Notes under the pieces: model-generated
The model's database searches: none
Told to the model about the DNA's origin: nothing
What the model saw: only the letters and a program-made list of their open reading frames with translations
Assembly (NCBI GenBank): GCA_964590995.1
Contig: CAZPYY010000036.1
Coordinates: 1 to 9,647 of the forward strand
Length of the DNA: 9,647 bases
Reading direction: 5' to 3'
Source of the DNA: Susulua sp964590995
GTDB taxonomy: Bacteria; Omnitrophota; Gorgyraeia; Duberdicusellales; 4484-171
In this document: positions 1 to 4,773 of the stretch, in pieces
How the letters are laid out: every line of letters starts with the position of its first letter
How positions within the stretch are numbered: the first letter of the stretch is position 1
Translations under genes and position numbers: made by a program

Positions 1-227
1 TAGGCATCAATTCGAGTACGTATCTTCTCTACTGCTGCTCCAATTGCATCAGGAATTTTTTCGGCAGAAATAGTTGAGGTATCGGCTCGTAACAAGACAT
101 ACATCCCGCCCTTTAAGTCGAGCCCTAAGTTTATATTTTCTTCTAACGGAAAGACGTAAAAAATACTGAACGCTACTAGCCCTAGGATAATAATGATTCT
201 TAATTTCAGATCTGCACGCTTAACCAT
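1..227 (-). CDS. secD: Protein translocase subunit SecD, N-terminal part (gene runs off the left edge)
   Basis: SecD works with SecF as an inner-membrane accessory of the Sec translocon, using the proton motive force to help pull exported proteins across. The first 75 codons are visible. They show a short basic N-terminus, one hydrophobic membrane segment at about residues 9-26, and the family hallmark LGLDLKGGMYVLL at residues 34-46, which opens the periplasmic P1 region. The following stretch (AVEKIRTRID, residues 65-74) also fits SecD. The ATG at 227-225 overlaps the yajC stop codon by one base (TAATG), so translation is probably coupled to yajC, and yajC-secD is a classic gene pair. The rest of the protein, including the other five expected membrane segments, lies outside the window. 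I chose this start because of the coupling and because the membrane segment follows directly. Confidence 0.93.
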   Translation of the reverse strand, partial: MVKRADLKLRIIIILGLVAFSIFYVFPLEENINLGLDLKGGMYVLLRADTSTISAEKIPDAIGAAVEKIRTRIDA

Positions 228-505
228 TACCGAGCCTTTCTTACGTAAGCGACTGAATTCTTCTCAATTTCTATCTTTGCATTCTCATCAACCCTTACGA
301 CAAATGTCTTCTCCTTTATATTAACAATCGTCCCATAAAGACCACCGGTAGTAACGATCTCATCGTTTTTCTTCAGGTTTGCAACCATTCCCTGGTGCTC
401 TTTCTGTTTTTTCTGCTGGGGCCTTATAATCAGAAAGTAGAAGACAATAAAAATAAAAATTAAGGGGATGAAATTCAAAATTCCTGCATTAGGGTTTGCT
501 TGCAT
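227..505 (-). CDS. yajC: Preprotein translocase accessory subunit YajC
   Basis: YajC is a small inner-membrane protein that associates with SecD-SecF. The 92-residue product has a short N-terminus, one strongly hydrophobic segment at about residues 9-28, then the diagnostic IIRPQQKKQKEH at about 26-37 and a cytoplasmic domain with DEIVTTGGLYGTIV, the conserved core of the family. Length is normal. The start is well supported: an AGGAGG ribosome-binding site (plus-strand cctcct at 511-516) lies five bases upstream. The stop overlaps the secD ATG by one base. Upstream, a 30-bp imperfect hairpin and a T8 run separate it from rpsP, so it may be partly uncoupled from the genes above it. Confidence 0.95.
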   Translation of the reverse strand: MQANPNAGILNFIPLIFIFIVFYFLIIRPQQKKQKEHQGMVANLKKNDEIVTTGGLYGTIVNIKEKTFVVRVDENAKIEIEKNSVAYVRKAR

Positions 506-520
506 CTTAGCCTCCTTGGT

Positions 521-606
521 AAAAAAAATAGTTTTAAGTTATAAGTAATAGGTTCTAAGTCTTTCAAATTTTCTTAACTTAAAACTTACAACTTACAACT
601 TAAAAC
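521..606 (-). terminator. Candidate intrinsic terminator or attenuator between rpsP and yajC
   Basis: Arms 577-606 and 531-560 are inverted copies matching at 25 of 30 positions, around a 16-nt loop (561-576). In the minus-strand transcript three of the five mismatches become G-U pairs, leaving 28 of 30 positions paired. Two nucleotides after the stem comes a run of eight T residues (521-528 on the minus strand), the layout of a Rho-independent terminator. The stem begins seven bases after the rpsP stop and ends before the yajC ribosome-binding site. It is AT-rich, so termination may be weak or absent. A mobile palindrome or an mRNA-processing hairpin are alternatives. Confidence 0.5.
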
Positions 607-622
607 TTACAATTTAAGACTT
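574..622 (-). repeat. Seven-copy degenerate 7-bp tandem repeat
   Basis: On the plus strand the tetramer ACTT (once ATTT) recurs exactly every seven bases, starting at 577, 584, 591, 598, 605, 612 and 619, with consensus unit close to TAMAACT. The run forms one arm of the 531-606 hairpin and continues into the last codons of rpsP. Short-period slippage could have generated it. A looser version occurs in the other arm (531-560). Confidence 0.7.
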
Positions 623-862
623 ATTTTGCTTTTTATATCTCTTAAACAAAGTAGCTACGGTCGTGGTTGGTTTTGCACCCTTTTTTATCCAAGCTTCATA
701 CTTTGAAATCTCAAACTTCAAAAGCTTGCCTGAAGGGTCATAATGTCCAAGCTGAGCGACAAATTTTGATTCCCGTGCGCTCTTTGCTTCAGCTACCACA
801 ATTTTGTAGTGATATCTTCTTTTAACAGATTTTCCTGGCCTACGTAGTCGAATTTTAAGCAT
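614..862 (-). CDS. rpsP: 30S ribosomal protein bS16
   Basis: bS16 is a small-subunit protein involved in 30S assembly. The 82-residue product starts MLKIRLRRPGKS, with the usual RRYHYKIVVAEAKSARESKFV and LGHYDPSG segments at about residues 15-45, and ends in a basic tail. Length matches the family. The ATG is supported by an AGGAGG site that overlaps the TAG stop of the upstream TIGR04073-type gene, so the two are likely co-translated. The frequently seen rpsP-rimM-trmD-rplS order is not followed: yajC-secD comes next, after a terminator-like hairpin. Confidence 0.97.
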   Translation of the reverse strand: MLKIRLRRPGKSVKRRYHYKIVVAEAKSARESKFVAQLGHYDPSGKLLKFEISKYEAWIKKGAKPTTTVATLFKRYKKQNKS

Positions 863-873
863 GCTCTTTCCTC

Positions 874-1212
874 CTACTCATCATAATCATCAGCAAAAAT
901 ATATTCCGGCCTTACTAAAGGTTTATAGGTCGGAATAAGAAAGGTTGCTACCTCGTACGATCCAACAATTGCTCTCCCTAAAAAACAGGCAACCCCTTTA
1001 AGGGGTCCCCAGAATACTCCGGCAAGTTCCCCGCTTACCTCATGGTTTTCTGCTTCTCTCACCTTCACCATTTGCCGTGGTATTTCTAACCATCCCATAG
1101 AAACATTAACCAAACCACGGGCAAACTTACTCAACGGGTTGTAGTCCCGAGCATACACTGGAAGAAGGCACAACTGAAAGATGATCAGTAAAAAACATAT
1201 TTTCTTATGCAT
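874..1212 (-). CDS. TIGR04073-type putative exosortase-associated exported protein
   Basis: This 112-residue protein has a signal peptide: basic MHKK, a hydrophobic core at about residues 5-18, and a likely signal peptidase cut after VYA at 19-21. The mature part carries SKFARGLVNVSMGWLEIP (28-45), GPLKGVACFLGRAIVGSYEVATF (69-91) and a PLVRPEYIF ending, which I recognise as the pattern of the TIGR04073 family, named for its co-occurrence with exosortase systems. Its molecular role is unknown, and no exosortase or PEP-CTERM gene is in this window. The start is supported by a GGAGG site nine to ten bases upstream. It sits 24 bases after trpE and 11 bases before rpsP, apparently as a passenger in the operon. 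The family assignment is from memory of the motif pattern. Confidence 0.75.
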   Translation of the reverse strand: MHKKICFLLIIFQLCLLPVYARDYNPLSKFARGLVNVSMGWLEIPRQMVKVREAENHEVSGELAGVFWGPLKGVACFLGRAIVGSYEVATFLIPTYKPLVRPEYIFADDYDE

Positions 1213-1236
1213 TTTCCACCTCCTTTTAAAAATCAG

Positions 1237-2748
1237 CTATTTTCTCCTAGAAGACCCGGCCGCAAGCTTAAGTGCTAACATTTGGGCCTTTGCTTTATTA
1301 ACCGTTTCTTTATACTCATTCTCAGGAACAGAATCAGCCACTATACCTGCTCCAGCTTGAATATAAGCCCGATTACCCTTAAATACTATTGTCCTAATTA
1401 TTATACACGTATCTAGACTCCTTGTGAAGGAAAAATATCCTACTGACCCGGCATAGATGCCTCTTTTCTCCGGCTCCAACTCATTGATTATCTGCATTGC
1501 CCGCACCTTAGGTGCTCCGCTAACTGTTCCGGCCGGAAAGCAGCTTATCAAAGAAGAAAAGATATTTTCTTTACGGCTCAATCTTGCTCTTACCTCGCTA
1601 ACAATATGCATTACATGAGAAAACATCTCGACACTCATAAAGGTAGAGACGTTAACCGTTGCTTTTTCAGCAATCCTCCCTAAGTCATTTCGAGCTAAAT
1701 CAACTAACATAATATGTTCAGCCTTCTCTTTGGGGTCGCCTAACAAGGATTTCTCCAATTTCTTGTCTTCAGCCCCATCTTTACCTCTTTTCCTAGTACC
1801 AGCAATAGGCCGGGTAATTAATTCATTGTGTTCACACCTTAGAAGCATTTCCGGCGAAGAACCGGCAATCTTCGTCTTTCCAAAATTTAAATAGAACATG
1901 TAGGGGGAAGGGTTGAGTATTCGCAAATACCTATAGACCATAAAAGGGTCGGCTTTAAACTTGGCAAAAAATCTCTGAGAAATAACAGTTTGAATTATCT
2001 CTCCCTCTTTTATATATTTCTTCGCCTTCTTAACAGCGCTAAGGAAATCCTTTTTCTTAAAATTAGAGTCCATTCTAAGTTTCGATGGCTCGAATAATAG
2101 GTCCGGCACCCGGTACGGAGAGATAATTTTCTTGTAAATCCTCTCTAGGATCTTTCGTTCTCTAAGATAAAGCTTATCCAATCCTGCCTTAGCGTCTAAA
2201 ACAACAAAAGAAAGAACTTCGATCTGCTTCATTAAATGGTCGAAAATTACCAAAAACTTGGGAAGGATAAAGTAAGAATCATAGGTACCTAAAGAGTCGG
2301 GTAAATCTTTACCCATTGGTTCATAAAATCTTACAACATCATAACCAAGATAACCCACAAAACCCCCAAAAAAACGCAAATTCTCCTTAGGGGCAACCTT
2401 GTAGCGGCTCATTATTCTCTTTAGCTCTAAGCAAGGGTCTTTTCGCGTTAAAAAGGAACCTGACCTTTTATCTTTGATATAAATTCGCTTACCCTTGCTT
2501 TTAAATACGGCTATTGGTTTAAATCCTAAAAAGGAGAAGCGGCATATCTTCTCTTCACCCTCTACTGACTCCAGAAGAAAACTCTCACCCTTCATAGCCC
2601 TCTCAAGGCTGCGATAAACAGAGAGAGGGGTAAGACAATCTAAAGAAAACTTGCATGAGAGAACAATTAAGTTATTCCTCTTTGACAATTTCCGAAATTG
2701 CCCTAAGGTGGGATTTATTTTGCCAAACCGGGTTTCTTTTTTTGCCAT
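1237..2748 (-). CDS. trpE: Anthranilate synthase component I
   Basis: TrpE converts chorismate plus ammonia (or glutamine via TrpG) to anthranilate, the first committed step of tryptophan synthesis. The 503-residue product has the N-terminal domain with the LLES motif at 58-61, part of the tryptophan feedback site. The chorismate-binding domain has PIAGTRKRG (314-322), HIMLVDLARNDLGR (345-358), MHIVSEV (380-386), FPAGTVSGAPKVRAM (404-418) and QAGAGIVADSVPENE (464-478). These favour TrpE over PabB. Length is normal. The ATG lies six bases after the hisI stop. No clear Shine-Dalgarno is visible, so initiation may depend on coupling. No trpG follows, so the glutaminase partner must be elsewhere. 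Placement after hisFI is an unusual mix of Trp and His genes. Confidence 0.95.
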   Translation of the reverse strand: MAKKETRFGKINPTLGQFRKLSKRNNLIVLSCKFSLDCLTPLSVYRSLERAMKGESFLLESVEGEEKICRFSFLGFKPIAVFKSKGKRIYIKDKRSGSFLTRKDPCLELKRIMSRYKVAPKENLRFFGGFVGYLGYDVVRFYEPMGKDLPDSLGTYDSYFILPKFLVIFDHLMKQIEVLSFVVLDAKAGLDKLYLRERKILERIYKKIISPYRVPDLLFEPSKLRMDSNFKKKDFLSAVKKAKKYIKEGEIIQTVISQRFFAKFKADPFMVYRYLRILNPSPYMFYLNFGKTKIAGSSPEMLLRCEHNELITRPIAGTRKRGKDGAEDKKLEKSLLGDPKEKAEHIMLVDLARNDLGRIAEKATVNVSTFMSVEMFSHVMHIVSEVRARLSRKENIFSSLISCFPAGTVSGAPKVRAMQIINELEPEKRGIYAGSVGYFSFTRSLDTCIIIRTIVFKGNRAYIQAGAGIVADSVPENEYKETVNKAKAQMLALKLAAGSSRRK

Positions 2749-2754
2749 ATATTT

Positions 2755-3099
2755 TTAAACTAATCTTCGAAAAAAACAGCTCCACTCACCAGTATGACAA
2801 GCAACACCTTTCTGGGCTACCCTTATTAGTAAAGCGTCTTTATCGCAATCATAATATACCTTCTTTACCTTTTGAGCACACCCACTGGTTTCACCCTTGC
2901 GCCAAAGAATCTTTCGAGAACGAGAGTAAAAGCAAGTTCTCATCTCGCCTAGGGTAATTTTTAAGGATTCTTTATTCATATAAGCAATCATTAGAACATC
3001 TCCGGTTTTATCGTCTTGGACAATTGCCGGAATAAGCCCATTCTGTCCAAACTTTAGTTTAGGCAACCTCAGAGCTCTTTTAGTTTTTTTCTTTTTCAT
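2755..3099 (-). CDS. hisI: Phosphoribosyl-AMP cyclohydrolase
   Basis: HisI opens the adenine ring of phosphoribosyl-AMP, the third step of histidine synthesis. The 114-residue product is the cyclohydrolase domain alone: no HisE pyrophosphohydrolase domain is fused. Visible hallmarks are LIPAIVQD (22-29), TCFYSRSRKILWRKGETSG (55-73), the metal-binding YYDCDKDALL (82-91) with Asp84/86/88 and Cys85, and GVACHTGEWSCFF (98-110) with the zinc-ligand cysteines 101 and 108. The residue after GETSG is Cys74, where Asn or His is usual in my recollection. The ATG overlaps the hisF TGA by four bases (ATGA), and a GAGGTGAGG ribosome-binding site lies within the hisF 3' end, so translation is coupled. Confidence 0.95.
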   Translation of the reverse strand: MKKKKTKRALRLPKLKFGQNGLIPAIVQDDKTGDVLMIAYMNKESLKITLGEMRTCFYSRSRKILWRKGETSGCAQKVKKVYYDCDKDALLIRVAQKGVACHTGEWSCFFRRLV

Positions 3100-3851
3100 A
3101 TCCTCACCTCAATTCCGTTTCTGCCAAGATAACTCTTTATTTTCTTAATGCTAATCTCTCGATAATGAAATATCGAGGCTGCTAAGCCGGCAGTAGCCTT
3201 AGTCTTTTTGAAAACATCAAGAAAATCTTTAAGCTTACCCGCCCCTCCGGAAGCAATCACCGGTATCTTTACCGCCTCGGATATTGCCTTAGTTAATCTT
3301 ATATCAAACCCATCCTTAGTCCCATCATAATCCATGCTGGTAAGGAGAATTTCACCGGCACCTAATTTTTGTGCTTTTTTCGCCCACTCCCGAGCATCCA
3401 AGCCAGTTGAAGTCCTCCCGCCATTAATATAAACATCCCAACCTCTTCCCCTTGATTTTGCATCAATGGCCGCAACTATACATTGACTTCCAAAAACCCT
3501 TGAGGCCTCCTTAAGTAGTTGAGGATTCTTTACCGCAGCAGTATTCAATGATACTTTTTCTGCTCCAGCCAAAAGTAGCTTGCGTATATCTGCGGCCGAG
3601 CTTACTCCGCCTCCGACAGTAAAAGGCATAAATACAACCTGAGAAATCCTTTTAACCAGATCAAGAGTTGTAGAACGCCTTTCGACACTCGCAGTAATAT
3701 CCAAGAAAACCAGCTCATCGGCACCTTCGTTCTCGTAAAATTTGGCATTCTTTACTGGATCACCAGCATCCCGCAGATTAACGAAATTAACCCCTTTTAC
3801 TACTCTTCCCTTATTAATATCTAAACATGGAATGATTCTTCTTGCTAACAT
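3096..3851 (-). CDS. hisF: Imidazole glycerol phosphate synthase cyclase subunit
   Basis: HisF is the TIM-barrel synthase that, with the glutaminase HisH, makes imidazole glycerol phosphate and AICAR. The 251-residue product has the normal length and start (MLARRIIPCLDINKGRVVKG). The two catalytic acids fall at the canonical positions Asp11 and Asp130 (VAAIDAKS). Phosphate-binding segments are visible as FTVGGGVSS (77-85) and IASGGAGK (199-206), and LTSMDYDGTKDGFD (170-183) is also typical. It is the first gene of the left block. An extended -10 promoter and a hairpin leader lie just upstream, and hisI overlaps its end by four bases. hisH is not in the window. Confidence 0.97.
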   Translation of the reverse strand: MLARRIIPCLDINKGRVVKGVNFVNLRDAGDPVKNAKFYENEGADELVFLDITASVERRSTTLDLVKRISQVVFMPFTVGGGVSSAADIRKLLLAGAEKVSLNTAAVKNPQLLKEASRVFGSQCIVAAIDAKSRGRGWDVYINGGRTSTGLDAREWAKKAQKLGAGEILLTSMDYDGTKDGFDIRLTKAISEAVKIPVIASGGAGKLKDFLDVFKKTKATAGLAASIFHYREISIKKIKSYLGRNGIEVRI

Positions 3852-3858
3852 AAGCTAA

Positions 3859-3912
3859 ACCCCGTTAGAAGTTTTATTCTTTTCCCTTTGGAGTTGATAG
3901 TTCTAACGGGGT
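3859..3912 (-). promoter_or_regulatory. Inverted-repeat leader of hisF overlapping its likely ribosome-binding site
   Basis: The arms ACCCCGTTAGAA (3859-3870) and TTCTAACGGGGT (3901-3912) are perfect 12-bp inverted copies around a 30-nt loop. In the minus-strand transcript the 3' arm contains GGGG (3863-3860), the only Shine-Dalgarno-like sequence before the hisF ATG, at a spacing of eight bases. The 5' arm lies close to the predicted transcription start. If folded, the hairpin would hide the ribosome-binding site, suggesting translational control of hisF. No His-rich leader peptide or T-box motif is visible. It could instead be a dispersed palindrome. Confidence 0.55.
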
Positions 3913-3914
3913 AA

Positions 3915-3923
3915 ATTATACCA
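3915..3923 (-). promoter_or_regulatory. Extended -10 promoter for hisF-hisI-trpE
   Basis: The minus strand reads TGGTATAAT, a perfect TATAAT preceded by TGn, which is the sigma-70-type extended -10. No good -35 hexamer is visible 16-18 bases upstream, which is common for extended -10 promoters. Predicted transcription starts near 3908, about 57 bases before the hisF ATG and inside the 5' arm of the leader hairpin. The location, in the gap after the VIT-like gene, supports its role as the promoter of the left block. Confidence 0.65.
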
Positions 3924-3970
3924 TAACTCTATGAAAATTAAAGAAATTTGGAAGAGGTGGCGGGCAGGGA

Positions 3971-4447
3971 TCAACCGAACCTTAGAGCTATCCAATCTCC
4001 AAGATAATGAGTTGTAATTATAACTATTGAAGCAATTAAAAGGTGTTCGCCAATTACCTTCCAGGGACTTGCGTTCTGCTCTTTAGATATTCGATAACTG
4101 AGCACGGCCAGCATTAAAAATCCCCAGATTATACTTACTATGATAGCGGTTGAAAGCTTAAGCAATAAAACCGGGACAACAAAAGTCAAAGAAAAAGCAA
4201 ACTTCGAGAAAAAGGTTGATACTGTTGATGCCCAAATCTGCTTAGCAGTATGCCTATTCTCAAACTCTTCAGAGATGTGTATTCCTAAAGCATCAGAGAA
4301 GGCATCAGCCATAGCTATGATTAATATACCTCCGATAACTGCAAGTCTTGAATGGGTACCGGAGTGTAAGCCAACCATTAACCCTAAAGTTGTAATTATT
4401 CCTGAGGTTATGCCAAAACTAAATCCTACCTTTAATGAATGTTTCAT
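3971..4447 (-). CDS. Small VIT1/CCC1-like membrane protein (putative metal transporter)
   Basis: The 158-residue protein has about five hydrophobic segments (roughly 7-27, 35-53, 78-97, 99-118, 132-149). It opens with FGITSGIITTLGLMVGL (11-27), resembling the first helix of the VIT1/CCC1 iron/manganese transporters, and has an acidic ISEEFENRH (58-66) after segment two, where VIT proteins carry SE-type residues. It lacks the long metal-binding cytoplasmic insert of full-length VIT proteins, so it would be a short-form member. Substrate and direction are not determinable. No Shine-Dalgarno is visible before the ATG: the leader is AT-rich palindromes, and an in-frame stop lies close upstream. 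It is separated from neighbours on both sides and is probably its own transcription unit. Confidence 0.6.
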   Translation of the reverse strand: MKHSLKVGFSFGITSGIITTLGLMVGLHSGTHSRLAVIGGILIIAMADAFSDALGIHISEEFENRHTAKQIWASTVSTFFSKFAFSLTFVVPVLLLKLSTAIIVSIIWGFLMLAVLSYRISKEQNASPWKVIGEHLLIASIVIITTHYLGDWIALRFG

Positions 4448-4450
4448 CGT

Positions 4451-4488
4451 AAGTTAAAACTTAACTTATTTAAGCTTTAGCTTAAATA
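4451..4488. repeat. Two adjacent AT-rich palindromes upstream of the VIT-like gene
   Basis: The first palindrome has arms AAGTTAA (4451-4457) and TTAACTT (4461-4467) with a 3-nt loop. The second has arms TATTTAAGC (4467-4475) and GCTTAAATA (4480-4488) with a 4-nt loop. Both lie within 45 bases of the ATG of the VIT-like gene, in the position of its leader. They may be operator-like, a weak hairpin, or related in sequence style to the AT-rich hairpin at 531-606. Confidence 0.45.
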
Positions 4489-4508
4489 GTTTTAATGCAA
4501 TAAAAGTA

Positions 4509-4592
4509 GCCTAAACGAGATTTGTAAGTAATCTCTGACCTAAGTCGGAGCTCGCCGAAGGCGAAACATTACTTCCAAATAATGTATTAGGC
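4509..4592. repeat. Palindrome-rich element able to fold into a closed multi-hairpin structure
   Basis: GCCTAA (4509-4514) pairs with TTAGGC (4587-4592) and encloses further helices: AAGTAAT/ATTACTT (4526-4532/4568-4574), CTCTGAC/GTCGGAG (4533-4539/4544-4550, loop CTAA) and TCGCC/GGCGA (4552-4556/4560-4564, loop GAA). Together these form a three-way junction. Alternative local hairpins compete: GAGATT/AATCTC (4516-4521/4529-4534) and ACATTA/TAATGT (4566-4571/4580-4585). The one non-Watson-Crick pair is U-G on the plus strand and A-C on the minus strand, slightly favouring a plus-strand RNA. No protein is encoded here. It could be a small RNA, a REP/MITE-like dispersed element, or a DNA hairpin. 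No known RNA family is recognised. Confidence 0.45.
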
Positions 4593-4651
4593 CTTTGCTA
4601 AACGATAACTTCTGTGCGGGCAGAAAAACCCAACACACTAAATAAAACGTA

Positions 4652-4726
4652 TAGCCCCAACCGGATTTGAACCGGTGTCTCATGGCTGAGAACCATGTGT
4701 CCTAGGCCGTGCTAGACGATGGGGCC
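4652..4726 (-). tRNA. tRNA-Glu (anticodon CTC)
   Basis: A full cloverleaf of 75 nt reads on the minus strand. The acceptor stem GGCCCCA/TGGGGCT has a terminal G-U pair, and the discriminator base is A. The D-arm region TCGTCTAG...CTAGGAC is of the typical tRNA-Glu style. The anticodon arm is CATGG-TTCTCAG-CCATG, with anticodon CTC at 4690-4688 reading GAG codons. The T-arm is ACCGG-TTCAAAT-CCGGT. The 3' CCA is not encoded. It stands alone, 47 bases after the flippase-like gene, with its own promoter. Confidence 0.95.
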
Positions 4727-4738
4727 GTGTTTTGTATA

Positions 4739-4766
4739 ATTGTATCTGTAAACTTTAGGATGTCAA
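4739..4766 (-). promoter_or_regulatory. Sigma-70-type promoter of tRNA-Glu
   Basis: On the minus strand a perfect TTGACA (4766-4761) is followed after a 16-base spacer by TACAAT (4744-4739, five of six consensus bases). The mature tRNA begins 13 bases after the -10 box, so transcription would start a few bases before it. The promoter sits between the flippase-like gene's stop and the tRNA. Confidence 0.7.
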
Positions 4767-4773
4767 TTTAATT

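Noticed and set aside
574..622. CRISPR-like array in the periodic repeat
   Set aside because: The period is only 7 bp with no spacers and no cas genes nearby.
2655..2957. Plus-strand open frame of 100 codons across the trpE/hisI junction
   Set aside because: It lies opposite two clear genes (trpE and hisI), has no recognisable domain and reads as an antisense shadow.
3852..3914. Classical His attenuator, T-box or known riboswitch in the hisF leader
   Set aside because: The leader is only about 57 nt, with no His-rich leader peptide, no T-box sequence and no U-tract after the hairpin.
4140..4457. Plus-strand open frame opposite the VIT-like gene
   Set aside because: The minus-strand frame has coherent membrane segments and a family-like motif; the plus-strand product has no such pattern.
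4612..4637. Possible terminator after tRNA-Glu (TGTG/CACA plus GGG/CCC pairing)
   Set aside because: The stem is short and interrupted, the T-run is in the loop instead of after the stem, and no U-tract follows.
4735..4740. Plus-strand TATAAT near the tRNA
   Set aside because: It is in an AT-rich gap, has no plus-strand gene downstream and no matching -35. The minus-strand TTGACA/TACAAT pair explains the site better.
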